Origin: JBGCFO01 sp045106955
Lineage (GTDB): Bacteria > Pseudomonadota > Alphaproteobacteria > Rickettsiales > Rickettsiaceae
Length of the DNA: 15,942 bases
Direction: 5' to 3'
Assembly (NCBI GenBank): GCA_045106955.1
Contig: JBGCFO010000014.1
Location: 1-15,942 of the forward strand
Positions 1-6,661 of this stretch are shown piece after piece. Each line of letters starts with the position of its first letter. Position 1 is the first letter of the stretch. Both the position numbers and the translations under genes were made by a program. The notes beneath the pieces are model-generated. The model saw only the letters and a program-made list of their open reading frames with translations. It did not search any database and was not told the DNA's origin.

Positions 1-48
1 ACAAAAATCATCTATGAGACAATATAAAGTTGTGATACATTTTTTCAT
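1..48 (-). CDS. Probable 5' end of an IS982-like transposase (partial, runs off left edge)
   Basis: Reading leftwards from an ATG at 48-46 there are 16 open codons before the window ends, encoding MKKCITTLYCLIDDFC. From memory, the hydrophobic stretch followed by ID-D-F-C resembles the amino terminus of IS982-family transposases. Only 16 residues are visible, so the family call is weak. No Shine-Dalgarno sequence sits directly upstream; the nearest GAGGAG on this strand is about 33 bases away and lies in the hairpin at 49-88. If the call is right, the element's outer end should lie between here and about 120, but no second end or target duplication can be seen. Confidence 0.33.
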   Translation of the reverse strand, partial: MKKCITTLYCLIDDFC

Positions 49-88
49 GAGGAGTGGTTTTTAGTTAAAAAAATAATTTTAACTCCTC
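49..88. repeat. Imperfect hairpin with 7-bp GAGGAGT/ACTCCTC arms
   Basis: GAGGAGT at 49-55 pairs perfectly with ACTCCTC at 82-88. Nested inside, TAAAA at 66-70 can pair with TTTTA at 77-81 around a 6-base loop, leaving a 10-base bulge on the left arm. It touches the putative transposase start codon. Neither strand has a T-run directly after it, so it is a poor intrinsic terminator. On the minus-strand RNA the GAGGAG that could act as a ribosome binding site is paired with CUCCUC, so a role in damping transposase translation is conceivable. That role is inference. Confidence 0.5.
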
Positions 89-123
89 GCTATTCCTTTT
101 GCAAACTGGGTTTTATAGTTTTC

Positions 124-333
124 TTATCCTAAATTCGCATTATCAGTATTGTAAGTAAAATCTCTTAATTCGCTTAATATACCTGCGCTTTTTGCACGGC
201 CCTTTTTACACGAATTATTCTCCTGTGCTTTTTCTGGTGAATACAATGATTTTTGCCTACGTTCGATATTTTCTTGTAATTCAGAACTGGGTAACTCAGG
301 TGACAAAATTGGATTGTATAAATTTGTTTTCAT
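124..333 (-). CDS. Possible small hydrophilic protein, 69 aa, unrecognised
   Basis: An ATG-initiated frame of 69 codons ends in TAA. The product is hydrophilic, rich in Ser, Glu, Asn and Lys, with a basic patch around residues 43-48 (KKGRAK) and no signal peptide or membrane segment. I recognise no family. In favour: it is the longest frame in the 1-492 stretch, it is not antisense to a gene, and the minus strand upstream has TTGAAT-17-TATATT and a TATAAT close to the start. Against: there is no Shine-Dalgarno sequence and the length can arise by chance. It lies between a putative insertion-sequence end and secF, so it could also be a gene remnant. Confidence 0.3.
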   Translation of the reverse strand: MKTNLYNPILSPELPSSELQENIERRQKSLYSPEKAQENNSCKKGRAKSAGILSELRDFTYNTDNANLG

Positions 334-342
334 TGATGTTAC

Positions 343-388
343 ATTATAATTGAATATAAGTTAACATATAATAAAATTCAATTATAAT
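343..388. repeat. Perfect 13-bp inverted repeat in the intergenic region upstream of secF
   Basis: ATTATAATTGAAT at 343-355 is the exact reverse complement of ATTCAATTATAAT at 376-388, with a 20-base spacer that contains the palindrome GTTAAC. It lies between the start of the small minus-strand frame and secF. The arms contain TATAAT, so the repeat could act as paired divergent -10 elements, an operator, or a cruciform or RNA hairpin. There is no T-run after either arm. The rest of 389-492 holds only a weak candidate secF promoter, TTGATG at 414-419 and TATGTT at 436-441 (16-bp spacer). Confidence 0.6.
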
Positions 389-492
389 CAATATAGCAAA
401 AGCAAAGTAGATTTTGATGGATTTTAAGTCTCTAATATGTTATATCAGATAGATATATTTTTATGCGCAATAATTGATCTATATAAAAATTA

Positions 493-1416
493 ATGCAACT
501 CTATCCATTAAAACTCTTTCCAGATAAGAGTGATTTTAATTTCATGAATTTCAGAAAAGTAAGCTTTTCGTTATCTATTATTCTTTGTATTGTTAGTTTT
601 ATATATATTGGTTTATACAAATTTAATTTTGGCATAGATTTTACAGGTGGAATAGCAATAGAACTAAAGGTGGATCAAGATCCAGATCTGGCATCTATGA
701 GAGAAGTGCTAAACAATCTCAACCTTGGCGAGGTTGTTTTGCAAAATTTTGGTGGGCCACAAGATTTAATAATTAAATTTGGCAGTACTCATATTTCTAA
801 TTTGACTAAAGATGTTGCACTAATTAAGACTGCCATTGCAGATTCTTTTCCTTATCAATGCGATTATCGTAAAGTCGATTTGGTCGGACCACAAGTTGGT
901 CGCGCATTAATTGAATCAGGTTCTATTGCAATTTGCTTAGCATTCGTTGCGATCATGATTTATGTCTGGATTAGATTTGAATGGTATTTTGGCATAGGCG
1001 TATTGATCGCTTTGCTGCATGATGTAATTATCGCCTGTGGTTTTATGAGTATCTCTAGACTTGATTTTAGCCTTTCTAGCATCGCGGCAATCCTTACAAT
1101 TATTGGATATTCTGTAAATGATTCTGTAGTAATTTACGATAGAGTTAGGGAAAATATTAGAAAATTTAGCAACAAAAATTTAATAGAAATTATAAATCTT
1201 AGTATTAACGAAACTCTCTCTAGAACGATCTTGACAGTACTTACAACATTAATTGCAAATTTAGCGTTAATTATTTTTGGCGGAGAAGCTTTGCGTAGCT
1301 TTAGTGTGTTAGTATTTTTTGGAATATTCATTGGAACTTACTCTTCAATTTTTATTTCTGCCCCAATATTGATATTTCTCACTAAAGGAAGATTTAAAAC
1401 ATTAAAATCAAAGTAA
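493..1416 (+). CDS. secF: Protein translocase subunit SecF
   Basis: SecF works with SecD in the inner membrane, using the proton motive force to help the SecYEG/SecA machine complete export. The 307-residue length is normal for SecF. A first membrane segment lies at about residues 24-42, followed by the family signature GIDFTGG (47-53), a periplasmic domain to about 135, and a five-helix membrane block from about 140. This block includes LLHDVII (174-180), the conserved GYSVNDSVVIYDRVREN region (205-221) and a Gly-Thr-Tyr-Ser-Ser segment near 281-285. No secD is adjacent, as in Rickettsia where the two are separate. The ATG start follows an A-rich leader without a clear Shine-Dalgarno sequence. 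thyX follows after 7 bases and is probably co-transcribed. Confidence 0.95.
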   Translation: MQLYPLKLFPDKSDFNFMNFRKVSFSLSIILCIVSFIYIGLYKFNFGIDFTGGIAIELKVDQDPDLASMREVLNNLNLGEVVLQNFGGPQDLIIKFGSTHISNLTKDVALIKTAIADSFPYQCDYRKVDLVGPQVGRALIESGSIAICLAFVAIMIYVWIRFEWYFGIGVLIALLHDVIIACGFMSISRLDFSLSSIAAILTIIGYSVNDSVVIYDRVRENIRKFSNKNLIEIINLSINETLSRTILTVLTTLIANLALIIFGGEALRSFSVLVFFGIFIGTYSSIFISAPILIFLTKGRFKTLKSK

Positions 1417-1423
1417 TAATATT

Positions 1424-2341
1424 ATGACCAACGATATAATCAATTCCACCAAACGTGTTATTTCGCCTTCATTAGAAGAGATTTTATATGAGGCTACGCC
1501 AGTATTAGATCATGGATTTGTGCGTGTAGTGGATTATATGGGAAATGATAGCTCTATAGTACAAGCTGCAAGAGTATCTTATGGATCTGGAACTAAACAT
1601 GTCAGTCAAGATAGAGGCTTAATTCGTTATCTTATGCGTCATAAACATACTACACCATTTGAAATGTGTGATATTAAGATGCATATAAAATTGCCAATTT
1701 TTGTAGCTCGTCAATGGATAAGACACAGGACTGCAAGTGTAAATGAATATTCAGCAAGATATTCAATTTTGAGCAATGAATTTTATTTACCAAGTAAAGA
1801 AAATATAGCTGCTCAATCAAGTTCTAATATGCAGGGCAGGAGCCAAGAAGAAGTGCCAGCTGAATATGCAAATCATGTATTAAACACCTTAAAAGATGAT
1901 GCATTACTGTGCTACAAACATTACGTTGATATGATGAATACTGATGAAGCTGGTAATATAATCGATGAAAATAAAATCTCTCTAGCTCGTGAACTAGCTA
2001 GAATGAATTTAACTCTTAACTATTATACGCAATGGTATTGGAAAATTAATTTGCATAATTTATTGCATTTTTTAGCATTAAGAGCAGATAAGCATGCTCA
2101 ATACGAAATCAGAGTTTATGCTGATGCAATTCTCAAAATAGTTAAATCTTGGGTACCATTTACTTATGAAGCATTTGAGGAATATATAATGCATGGTACA
2201 AACATCTCAAAATCTGCCATTAAAGTCATACAGGATATGATAGCCGGGAAAAAGGTCACACAAGAAAGTTCATCTATGACTAAAAGAGAGTGGAATGAGC
2301 TAATGAATGCATTATCACTTGACCAAAAAGGTAATATATAA
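1424..2341 (+). CDS. thyX: Flavin-dependent thymidylate synthase ThyX
   Basis: ThyX makes dTMP from dUMP using methylene-tetrahydrofolate and FAD/NADPH, replacing ThyA. The diagnostic RHRX7S motif is present: R100-H101-R102 with Ser110, in the context RQWIRHRTASVNEYSARY, which also supplies the NEYS-x-RY residues around the flavin and dUMP sites. Upstream, RHKHTTPFE (72-80) matches the conserved substrate-binding segment, and the downstream LARELARMNL region (187-196) is also typical. At 305 residues it is at the long end for the family, as in other Rickettsiales. It lies 7 bases after secF with no terminator between, so it is probably the second gene of a two-gene transcript. Its last codons overlap a good promoter for the following tRNA. 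Confidence 0.96.
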   Translation: MTNDIINSTKRVISPSLEEILYEATPVLDHGFVRVVDYMGNDSSIVQAARVSYGSGTKHVSQDRGLIRYLMRHKHTTPFEMCDIKMHIKLPIFVARQWIRHRTASVNEYSARYSILSNEFYLPSKENIAAQSSSNMQGRSQEEVPAEYANHVLNTLKDDALLCYKHYVDMMNTDEAGNIIDENKISLARELARMNLTLNYYTQWYWKINLHNLLHFLALRADKHAQYEIRVYADAILKIVKSWVPFTYEAFEEYIMHGTNISKSAIKVIQDMIAGKKVTQESSSMTKREWNELMNALSLDQKGNI

Positions 2342-2347
2342 TATTGT
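2319..2347 (+). promoter_or_regulatory. Sigma70-type promoter for tRNA-Thr, inside the 3' end of thyX
   Basis: TTGACC (2319-2324) and TATTGT (2342-2347) are separated by 17 bases. Transcription would start near 2354, about 13 bases before the tRNA. The -35 box lies within the last codons of thyX. Confidence 0.5.
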
Positions 2348-2366
2348 GTTTTTGAAATTTATTTTG

Positions 2367-2441
2367 GCCGCTATAGCTCAGTGGTAGAGCGCATCATTGG
2401 TAATGATGAGGTCGAAAGTCCGATTCTTTCTAGCGGCACCA
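2367..2441 (+). tRNA. tRNA-Thr (anticodon GGU)
   Basis: All arms fold: acceptor GCCGCTA/TAGCGGC, D stem GCTC/GAGC, anticodon stem CATCA/TGATG with loop TTGGTAA giving anticodon GGT, and T stem GAAAG/CTTTC. The CCA end is encoded (2439-2441) after discriminator A. The T loop reads TCCGATT, so the near-universal T-T-C start is T-C-C, a C at position 55 where pseudouridine is expected. The gene is only 34 bases upstream of the oxidase-like gene, which may be transcribed by read-through from the tRNA promoter. Confidence 0.96.
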
Positions 2442-2475
2442 TCTAAATCTTATAAAAAGAACATGCTAATTATTC

Positions 2476-3795
2476 ATGAATAATCAATATTGTTTTCGTT
2501 ATAAAACAACGCCGCAATACTTAAGGAATGCTTTAATTTCTCTTGCTATCTCAGGTTTATATTCCATTATAATAGTATTAATGAGATCGCCATTATTTCC
2601 ACCTAATATCAGCAGCTATTTTTTTAAAGTATCTTTAGTTGTTCATGTAAATTTATCTGTATTTGTTTGGATGATTTCTATATTACATATCATATGGAGT
2701 ATATATTCTAATAATATCTTTCTGCAAAAAATCTGCTGCAATATTTCTCTAATTAGCATTACTCTAATTGCTATATCTCCATTTACTGAATTGAGCGAAC
2801 CAATTATGAGTAATTATATACCAATGCTTGATAATAATCTCATTTTTGCTCTTGGTATGGGCTTATTTGGAGCTAGCACACTCACTTTGTTGATAAATAC
2901 TATATATGATTTTATCTCCAGTAATGAATGCAAAGATGAGATTATAAACGCAGCATCAATTTCATCTGCGATTATATTTTTAGTAGCTGTCTTTTGCTTT
3001 TCTATGTCTTATTTTAGCTTAGAACAATTGATATCCTTAACAATATTAGATTCGCATTTATATTTCGAATTACTATTTTGGAGCATGGGCCATGCATTAC
3101 AGTTTTTATATAGTAATATGTATGTTGCAGTGCTAATAATTTTAGTGCGTAAAATATTAAATGAAAAATTATATTTTAATAAAATATATCAATATCTATT
3201 TTTTGCTAATTCTTTGTTTTGTTCGTTTGGATTATTTGGCAATATTGTATACGAAATATACGACAGTGATTTTAAGGATTTTTATACAATGCAAATGATT
3301 TATTTTGGCTCAATTTCGGCTATTATCACTATAATATTACTTCTTTATGAGATATGCACCGGTAAGGCTACAATGCAATCTAAAAATTGCGTAAGCACTC
3401 ATGCTGTAATCTGTTCTAGCTTATTGTTTTTATTTGGAGGTGTTATTGGAGCGCTGATTCGGGAAATTAATGTCACAATCCCTGCTCATTATCATGGCTC
3501 TGTAGTTGGTATCACAATAGGCTTTATGGGTTTTTGTTACTACTTACAGAACATTAAAGCTAAAATAGCTACATGGCAAATCTATATATTATCAATTGGT
3601 CAATCTTTCCATATATTAGGATTGCTAATTGCTGGTGGTTACGGAGTTGCAAGAAAAACCCCAGGAGCTACAGAGATGTCACTAATTGCAAAAATTGCAA
3701 TGGGAATTATGGGGATTGGAGGTTTAATTGCAATCCTTGGAGGGCTAATGTTCGTAATCATTTGTTCTGTACAATACCACAAGGCTAGATCATAG
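2476..3795 (+). CDS. Divergent heme-copper oxidase subunit I-like membrane protein
   Basis: This 439-residue protein has about 12 membrane segments and several landmarks of the heme-copper oxidase subunit I superfamily, nearest to cbb3/NorB-like members. VVHVNLSVFVW carries a candidate low-spin heme ligand (H57). FWSMGH (201-206) resembles the segment bearing the first CuB histidine. PAHYHGSVVG carries H338 and H340, matching the HxH that ligates the high-spin and low-spin hemes. GGYGVARKTPGA (387-398) is also family-like. The two adjacent CuB histidines expected in the helix after H206 are absent: no histidine occurs between 207 and 308. It is therefore unlikely to be a normal oxygen reductase. 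It could be a heme-binding quinol or electron-transfer protein, or an assembly or sensor protein. No subunit II or cytochrome c partner gene is adjacent. Confidence 0.7.
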   Translation: MNNQYCFRYKTTPQYLRNALISLAISGLYSIIIVLMRSPLFPPNISSYFFKVSLVVHVNLSVFVWMISILHIIWSIYSNNIFLQKICCNISLISITLIAISPFTELSEPIMSNYIPMLDNNLIFALGMGLFGASTLTLLINTIYDFISSNECKDEIINAASISSAIIFLVAVFCFSMSYFSLEQLISLTILDSHLYFELLFWSMGHALQFLYSNMYVAVLIILVRKILNEKLYFNKIYQYLFFANSLFCSFGLFGNIVYEIYDSDFKDFYTMQMIYFGSISAIITIILLLYEICTGKATMQSKNCVSTHAVICSSLLFLFGGVIGALIREINVTIPAHYHGSVVGITIGFMGFCYYLQNIKAKIATWQIYILSIGQSFHILGLLIAGGYGVARKTPGATEMSLIAKIAMGIMGIGGLIAILGGLMFVIICSVQYHKARS

Positions 3796-3913
3796 CATTC
3801 TATAACATGGATACAAAAGTTACAAATTAATGTCAAAGTTGTGTTGTTAATAGCACTAATATATAAAAAAAATTTATCATTAAATACTCAATTATAGATA
3901 ATATCCTTACAAT

Positions 3914-3942
3914 TTGTTAACATTTAATTAACTTATTAATAA
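3914..3942 (+). promoter_or_regulatory. Candidate promoter overlapped by a CtrA-type box
   Basis: TTGTTA (3914-3919) and TAATAA (3937-3942), 17 bases apart, could form a promoter giving a leader of only about 11 bases. Overlapping the -35 box is TTAA-N7-TTAAC at 3917-3932, an exact match to the alphaproteobacterial CtrA consensus, in the usual position around -35. Rickettsiales do encode CtrA. In DNA this AT-rich, several chance copies are expected per 16 kb, so the position rather than the match itself is the argument. Confidence 0.35.
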
Positions 3943-3959
3943 ATTATAAGATAATAAAA

Positions 3960-5324
3960 ATGAACAAAACATTAAATAACACATTGCTTGCTCTAGATAA
4001 GCAAGTAGAAAAATTTATCCATGGCAATAAGAATATCTCAAAGATAGATCATGACAGAAGAGTAATAGATCAGGCACACATTCTAAGAAATTTCGAAAAT
4101 GTAAATGATCACGATGATCGTATAAAGAGTTTTAAAAAAGAAGCTAGCGAAAAATTGCATAGTTTTTCATTCTTATCGCAGACCGATAAAATCAAAGATC
4201 AGGCCAAGAAAGTACTAGAAAATTTAAAAAACAAAAGTATCAAACATCTCGATAGTAAAAGTAAAAAATTATCTAAACAATTAAGCGCAAATGAGAAAGG
4301 TATAAATAAAAATATAGCAAAATTAAAGAAAGAATTTACAAAAATAAATAAAACGCAAGAAAAACTACAAGCAAACTTTAAGAAGCAATTGGAAAAAATT
4401 GAGAAAGAACTTGAACGAGCTGAGCAAAAAATGAAGAAAGATCTTGAACGAGCTAACGGCAAAAATGATAAGATAAAAGAAAAATATGAGAAAGTTAAAA
4501 GAAAGCTAGAAACAAAATATGATAAGTTATATGGTAACATAGCTCTTAAAAATAGCGTATATCGTGATCATGCATCTAGATTTGCTCAGATAAATAATCA
4601 ATTACAACAAGATAAAAATTCACGTCAAGATAAAAAACTACCACAAACTCTAAATCAGGCTTATGAGCAATATGCACAAGATGTCAATAAATTATGTACA
4701 ACAATATCAAAGAACGCGGATGATTTTGGTAATAAACATCACTTTAGAAATCGTAATGGTTATCTAGCGCATAAATCTACAGAAAATGCACAAAGAGATC
4801 CCGAGTATTCTGGAATTAACCATGAAAAACTTGAGTGGCATCTTGCAGCGCAAACGGTAGAAAAATACATTAAACGTATCGACCACAGAGCTCCTAAAGA
4901 TGAGCACTGGAAAAATTTAATTCAACAAGGGCAAGAATCGCTAAAAATGAGTATGAAAGAGAAGGAAGGTGATAAAGAAAATGCTGTTGATTCTGGTCAA
5001 GCTATGCAGATACTGAAAGAGGCGCCTAAAGAATTACAAAATGCCTTGGAAAAGCTTGCCGAATATAAAAACAAACAAATATCAGAATCAGAAGAGATTG
5101 AGCAACCATTGCAAGCACAAGACATGTTCCACGACATACTCTATAATCATAATGATGAGAGAGAAAATCTTCAAAGAAAAATACAAGAAATATCTCAAAA
5201 AATGGAAGAAAATAAACAGCAACATAAAGAGCAAGGAGCTTCACAAATAACACTGACACCGCCTAAAGCGCGAATAAAAAACCAGACAAAGCACAAAGAT
5301 CAAGTAATACTCTTCAGAGGATAA
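3960..5324 (+). CDS. Lys-rich coiled-coil protein, 454 aa, unrecognised
   Basis: I recognise no family. The protein has no signal peptide and no membrane segment, and is very rich in Lys, Glu, Gln and Asn. Residues about 70-200 form a long heptad-like charged coil, including two 11-residue units beginning ELERA and DLERA (near 150-166). A mixed central part (about 205-300) contains Tyr- and His-bearing segments that may be folded. A second short coil covers about 390-425. The C-terminus, from about 436 on, is basic (KARIKNQTKHKDQ, then VILFRG). It sits alone, with 164 bases before it and about 200 after. The long coil, lack of an export signal and basic tail would suit a cytoplasmic structural protein or a type IV-secreted effector; neither is shown by the sequence. 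The start is the first ATG in frame and has no clear ribosome binding site. Confidence 0.75.
   Translation: MNKTLNNTLLALDKQVEKFIHGNKNISKIDHDRRVIDQAHILRNFENVNDHDDRIKSFKKEASEKLHSFSFLSQTDKIKDQAKKVLENLKNKSIKHLDSKSKKLSKQLSANEKGINKNIAKLKKEFTKINKTQEKLQANFKKQLEKIEKELERAEQKMKKDLERANGKNDKIKEKYEKVKRKLETKYDKLYGNIALKNSVYRDHASRFAQINNQLQQDKNSRQDKKLPQTLNQAYEQYAQDVNKLCTTISKNADDFGNKHHFRNRNGYLAHKSTENAQRDPEYSGINHEKLEWHLAAQTVEKYIKRIDHRAPKDEHWKNLIQQGQESLKMSMKEKEGDKENAVDSGQAMQILKEAPKELQNALEKLAEYKNKQISESEEIEQPLQAQDMFHDILYNHNDERENLQRKIQEISQKMEENKQQHKEQGASQITLTPPKARIKNQTKHKDQVILFRG
4410..4454 (+). repeat. 33-bp tandem-period repeat of CTTGAACGAGCT in the coil
   Basis: The 12-mer CTTGAACGAGCT occurs exactly at 4410-4421 and at 4443-4454, one 33-base (11-codon) period apart. 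The encoded units are ELERAEQKMKK and DLERANGKNDK. An 11-residue spacing is a hendecad, a recognised coiled-coil periodicity. Identity at the DNA level suggests a fairly recent internal duplication. Confidence 0.55.
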
Positions 5325-5468
5325 AAAGATCTATTTTTTTCTTTTATGTTTTGTAAATTGGACAGTTTTTACATACGCTGTGATTGTTAATTTCTGGTTG
5401 GTTAATATTTATTGTATCAATGATAAGATAGTTTAAAAAAACAATTTATATACCAAACCAATACATTC

Positions 5469-5497
5469 TTGACTTTTATTAATTTGATATATAAAAT
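5469..5497 (+). promoter_or_regulatory. Sigma70-type promoter for the 5529 gene
   Basis: TTGACT (5469-5474), a 17-base spacer, and TAAAAT (5492-5497) predict a start near 5504 and a leader of about 25 bases to the ATG at 5529. The TTG that would open a longer reading frame at 5469 is the -35 hexamer itself, which argues for the later start. Confidence 0.6.
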
Positions 5498-5528
5498 AAT
5501 TAATAATCGAAATAAACAATTGTTAGTA

Positions 5529-6641
5529 ATGTTTAGAGCTGTACAATACATTGGAGCACTCCTTAATACTCCAATTGATCAAAACCTAAAATCACAAGGA
5601 CGAGTCTATGATATTAGACCTGCATCGCCTAAAAAATTATATGCAACAATTGATCGTGTCATTGTAAATCACAGTAAAACGTTATCTATTACTCAGGAAA
5701 AAATAAAGCATAATTTAGCTATGCAAGACCATAATTTAGAAGATAGGCTGTATAATAGATATGGATCTGAAAAGGCATTGCAAGTATTTAACCAGAAACA
5801 AACTGAATCATCTACAAGTCAAACAAAGGTTTTTACTGCTGATAAAGCAAGAAATAAAACAGATGAAGAAAGTCGTTTTGCTGATTATTACGAACGTAAA
5901 ACACGTGGTTTTGTAGGGTATGAGATCAAAGCTGCAAAGCTATTAAAAAGACACGAGATTTCTTCTGCTAGCCTTGTTAATAAAGCAAAACAAGCACTTT
6001 ACTCTCAAGAAAACCAAATAAGTCCAAGGTTAAAACAACGTAAAGAAGAAGCGGAAAATTCCTGCGAATTTGAAACACCTATTAAAGACGACCAATTAAC
6101 AAGTACCTGCCAAGATTCACTTAAAAGCAAGAGATTAATAAATTTTGATAATCGTAATAAATCATTCTCAATGAATGTAAAAACTGAGGAGAAATTTGTT
6201 GCTCATGATGAGACATCTACCAATAAAATTGTTTCTGCTAGCCTCACAGACGATAAATCTGTTCAAAAATCAATTAATGCTAATGGACCATTTGATCACA
6301 TACATAATAACGATAGTCGATACATAGCTGATAATGATGAGTATGTGAAGAATATTACCATATCGCGTAATATACATAAAAATAATAATACTCGAGCTAA
6401 TGTACAAAGCTTAATGGATGAGGATTATCAGATATCTTTCTGTTTTAAAATGTTTAAAATCCAAATGGAAAATGAAAAGTTAAAGCAACTCGTAAAGCAG
6501 ATTACTACTAAAGATACTATTAACAAACAAGATAAAAAGAATAACGGCACACAAAAAACAGAAGATAATAATTCTAGATACTCAAGGTGTGAACAAAAAT
6601 CGTTTGTATCAAATGACATGCGTACTAGTATTGTTGTATAA
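5529..6641 (+). CDS. Hydrophilic protein of about 370 aa, unrecognised
   Basis: I recognise no family. The frame is open from a TTG at 5469, but that codon is the -35 box of a good promoter, so the ATG at 5529 (MFRAVQYIGALL...) is preferred, giving 370 residues. The N-terminal 15 residues are mildly hydrophobic but too short and irregular to be a clear membrane helix. The remainder is basic and polar, rich in Asn, Lys, Ser and Asp, with low-complexity stretches typical of disorder from about 185 to 300. A short amphipathic, coil-like segment (about 312-335, KMFKIQMENEKLKQLVKQI) precedes a polar tail ending in IVV. It follows the coiled-coil gene on the same strand and converges on the transporter gene after 20 bases. 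A secreted or structural role is possible but nothing in the sequence fixes it. Confidence 0.7.
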   Translation: MFRAVQYIGALLNTPIDQNLKSQGRVYDIRPASPKKLYATIDRVIVNHSKTLSITQEKIKHNLAMQDHNLEDRLYNRYGSEKALQVFNQKQTESSTSQTKVFTADKARNKTDEESRFADYYERKTRGFVGYEIKAAKLLKRHEISSASLVNKAKQALYSQENQISPRLKQRKEEAENSCEFETPIKDDQLTSTCQDSLKSKRLINFDNRNKSFSMNVKTEEKFVAHDETSTNKIVSASLTDDKSVQKSINANGPFDHIHNNDSRYIADNDEYVKNITISRNIHKNNNTRANVQSLMDEDYQISFCFKMFKIQMENEKLKQLVKQITTKDTINKQDKKNNGTQKTEDNNSRYSRCEQKSFVSNDMRTSIVV

Positions 6642-6661
6642 TTATGAGTTACCTTCTTGTG

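Noticed and set aside
3573..3836. Short frames on both strands at the end of the oxidase-like gene
   Set aside because: They overlap the membrane protein in other frames and have no signals of their own.
4199..4540. Minus-strand frame of 113 codons, very rich in Phe, Ser and Leu
   Set aside because: It is the antisense shadow of the Lys/Glu-rich coil: AAA and GAA codons read backwards as TTT and TTC. It has no start signal or family resemblance.
5026..5259. Two overlapping frames on opposite strands inside the 3' part of the coiled-coil gene
   Set aside because: Both lie wholly within a convincing longer gene and show codon bias only as its shadows.
5325..5376. T-rich stretch after the coiled-coil gene with a 6-bp TGTAAA/TTTACA repeat, considered as a terminator
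   Set aside because: The T-run comes before the repeat rather than after it, and the stem is short and AT-only.
5469..5528. TTG start that would add 20 residues to the 5529 gene
   Set aside because: The TTG is part of a good -35 hexamer (TTGACT-17-TAAAAT), and the ATG at 5529 lies at a sensible distance downstream of the predicted start site.
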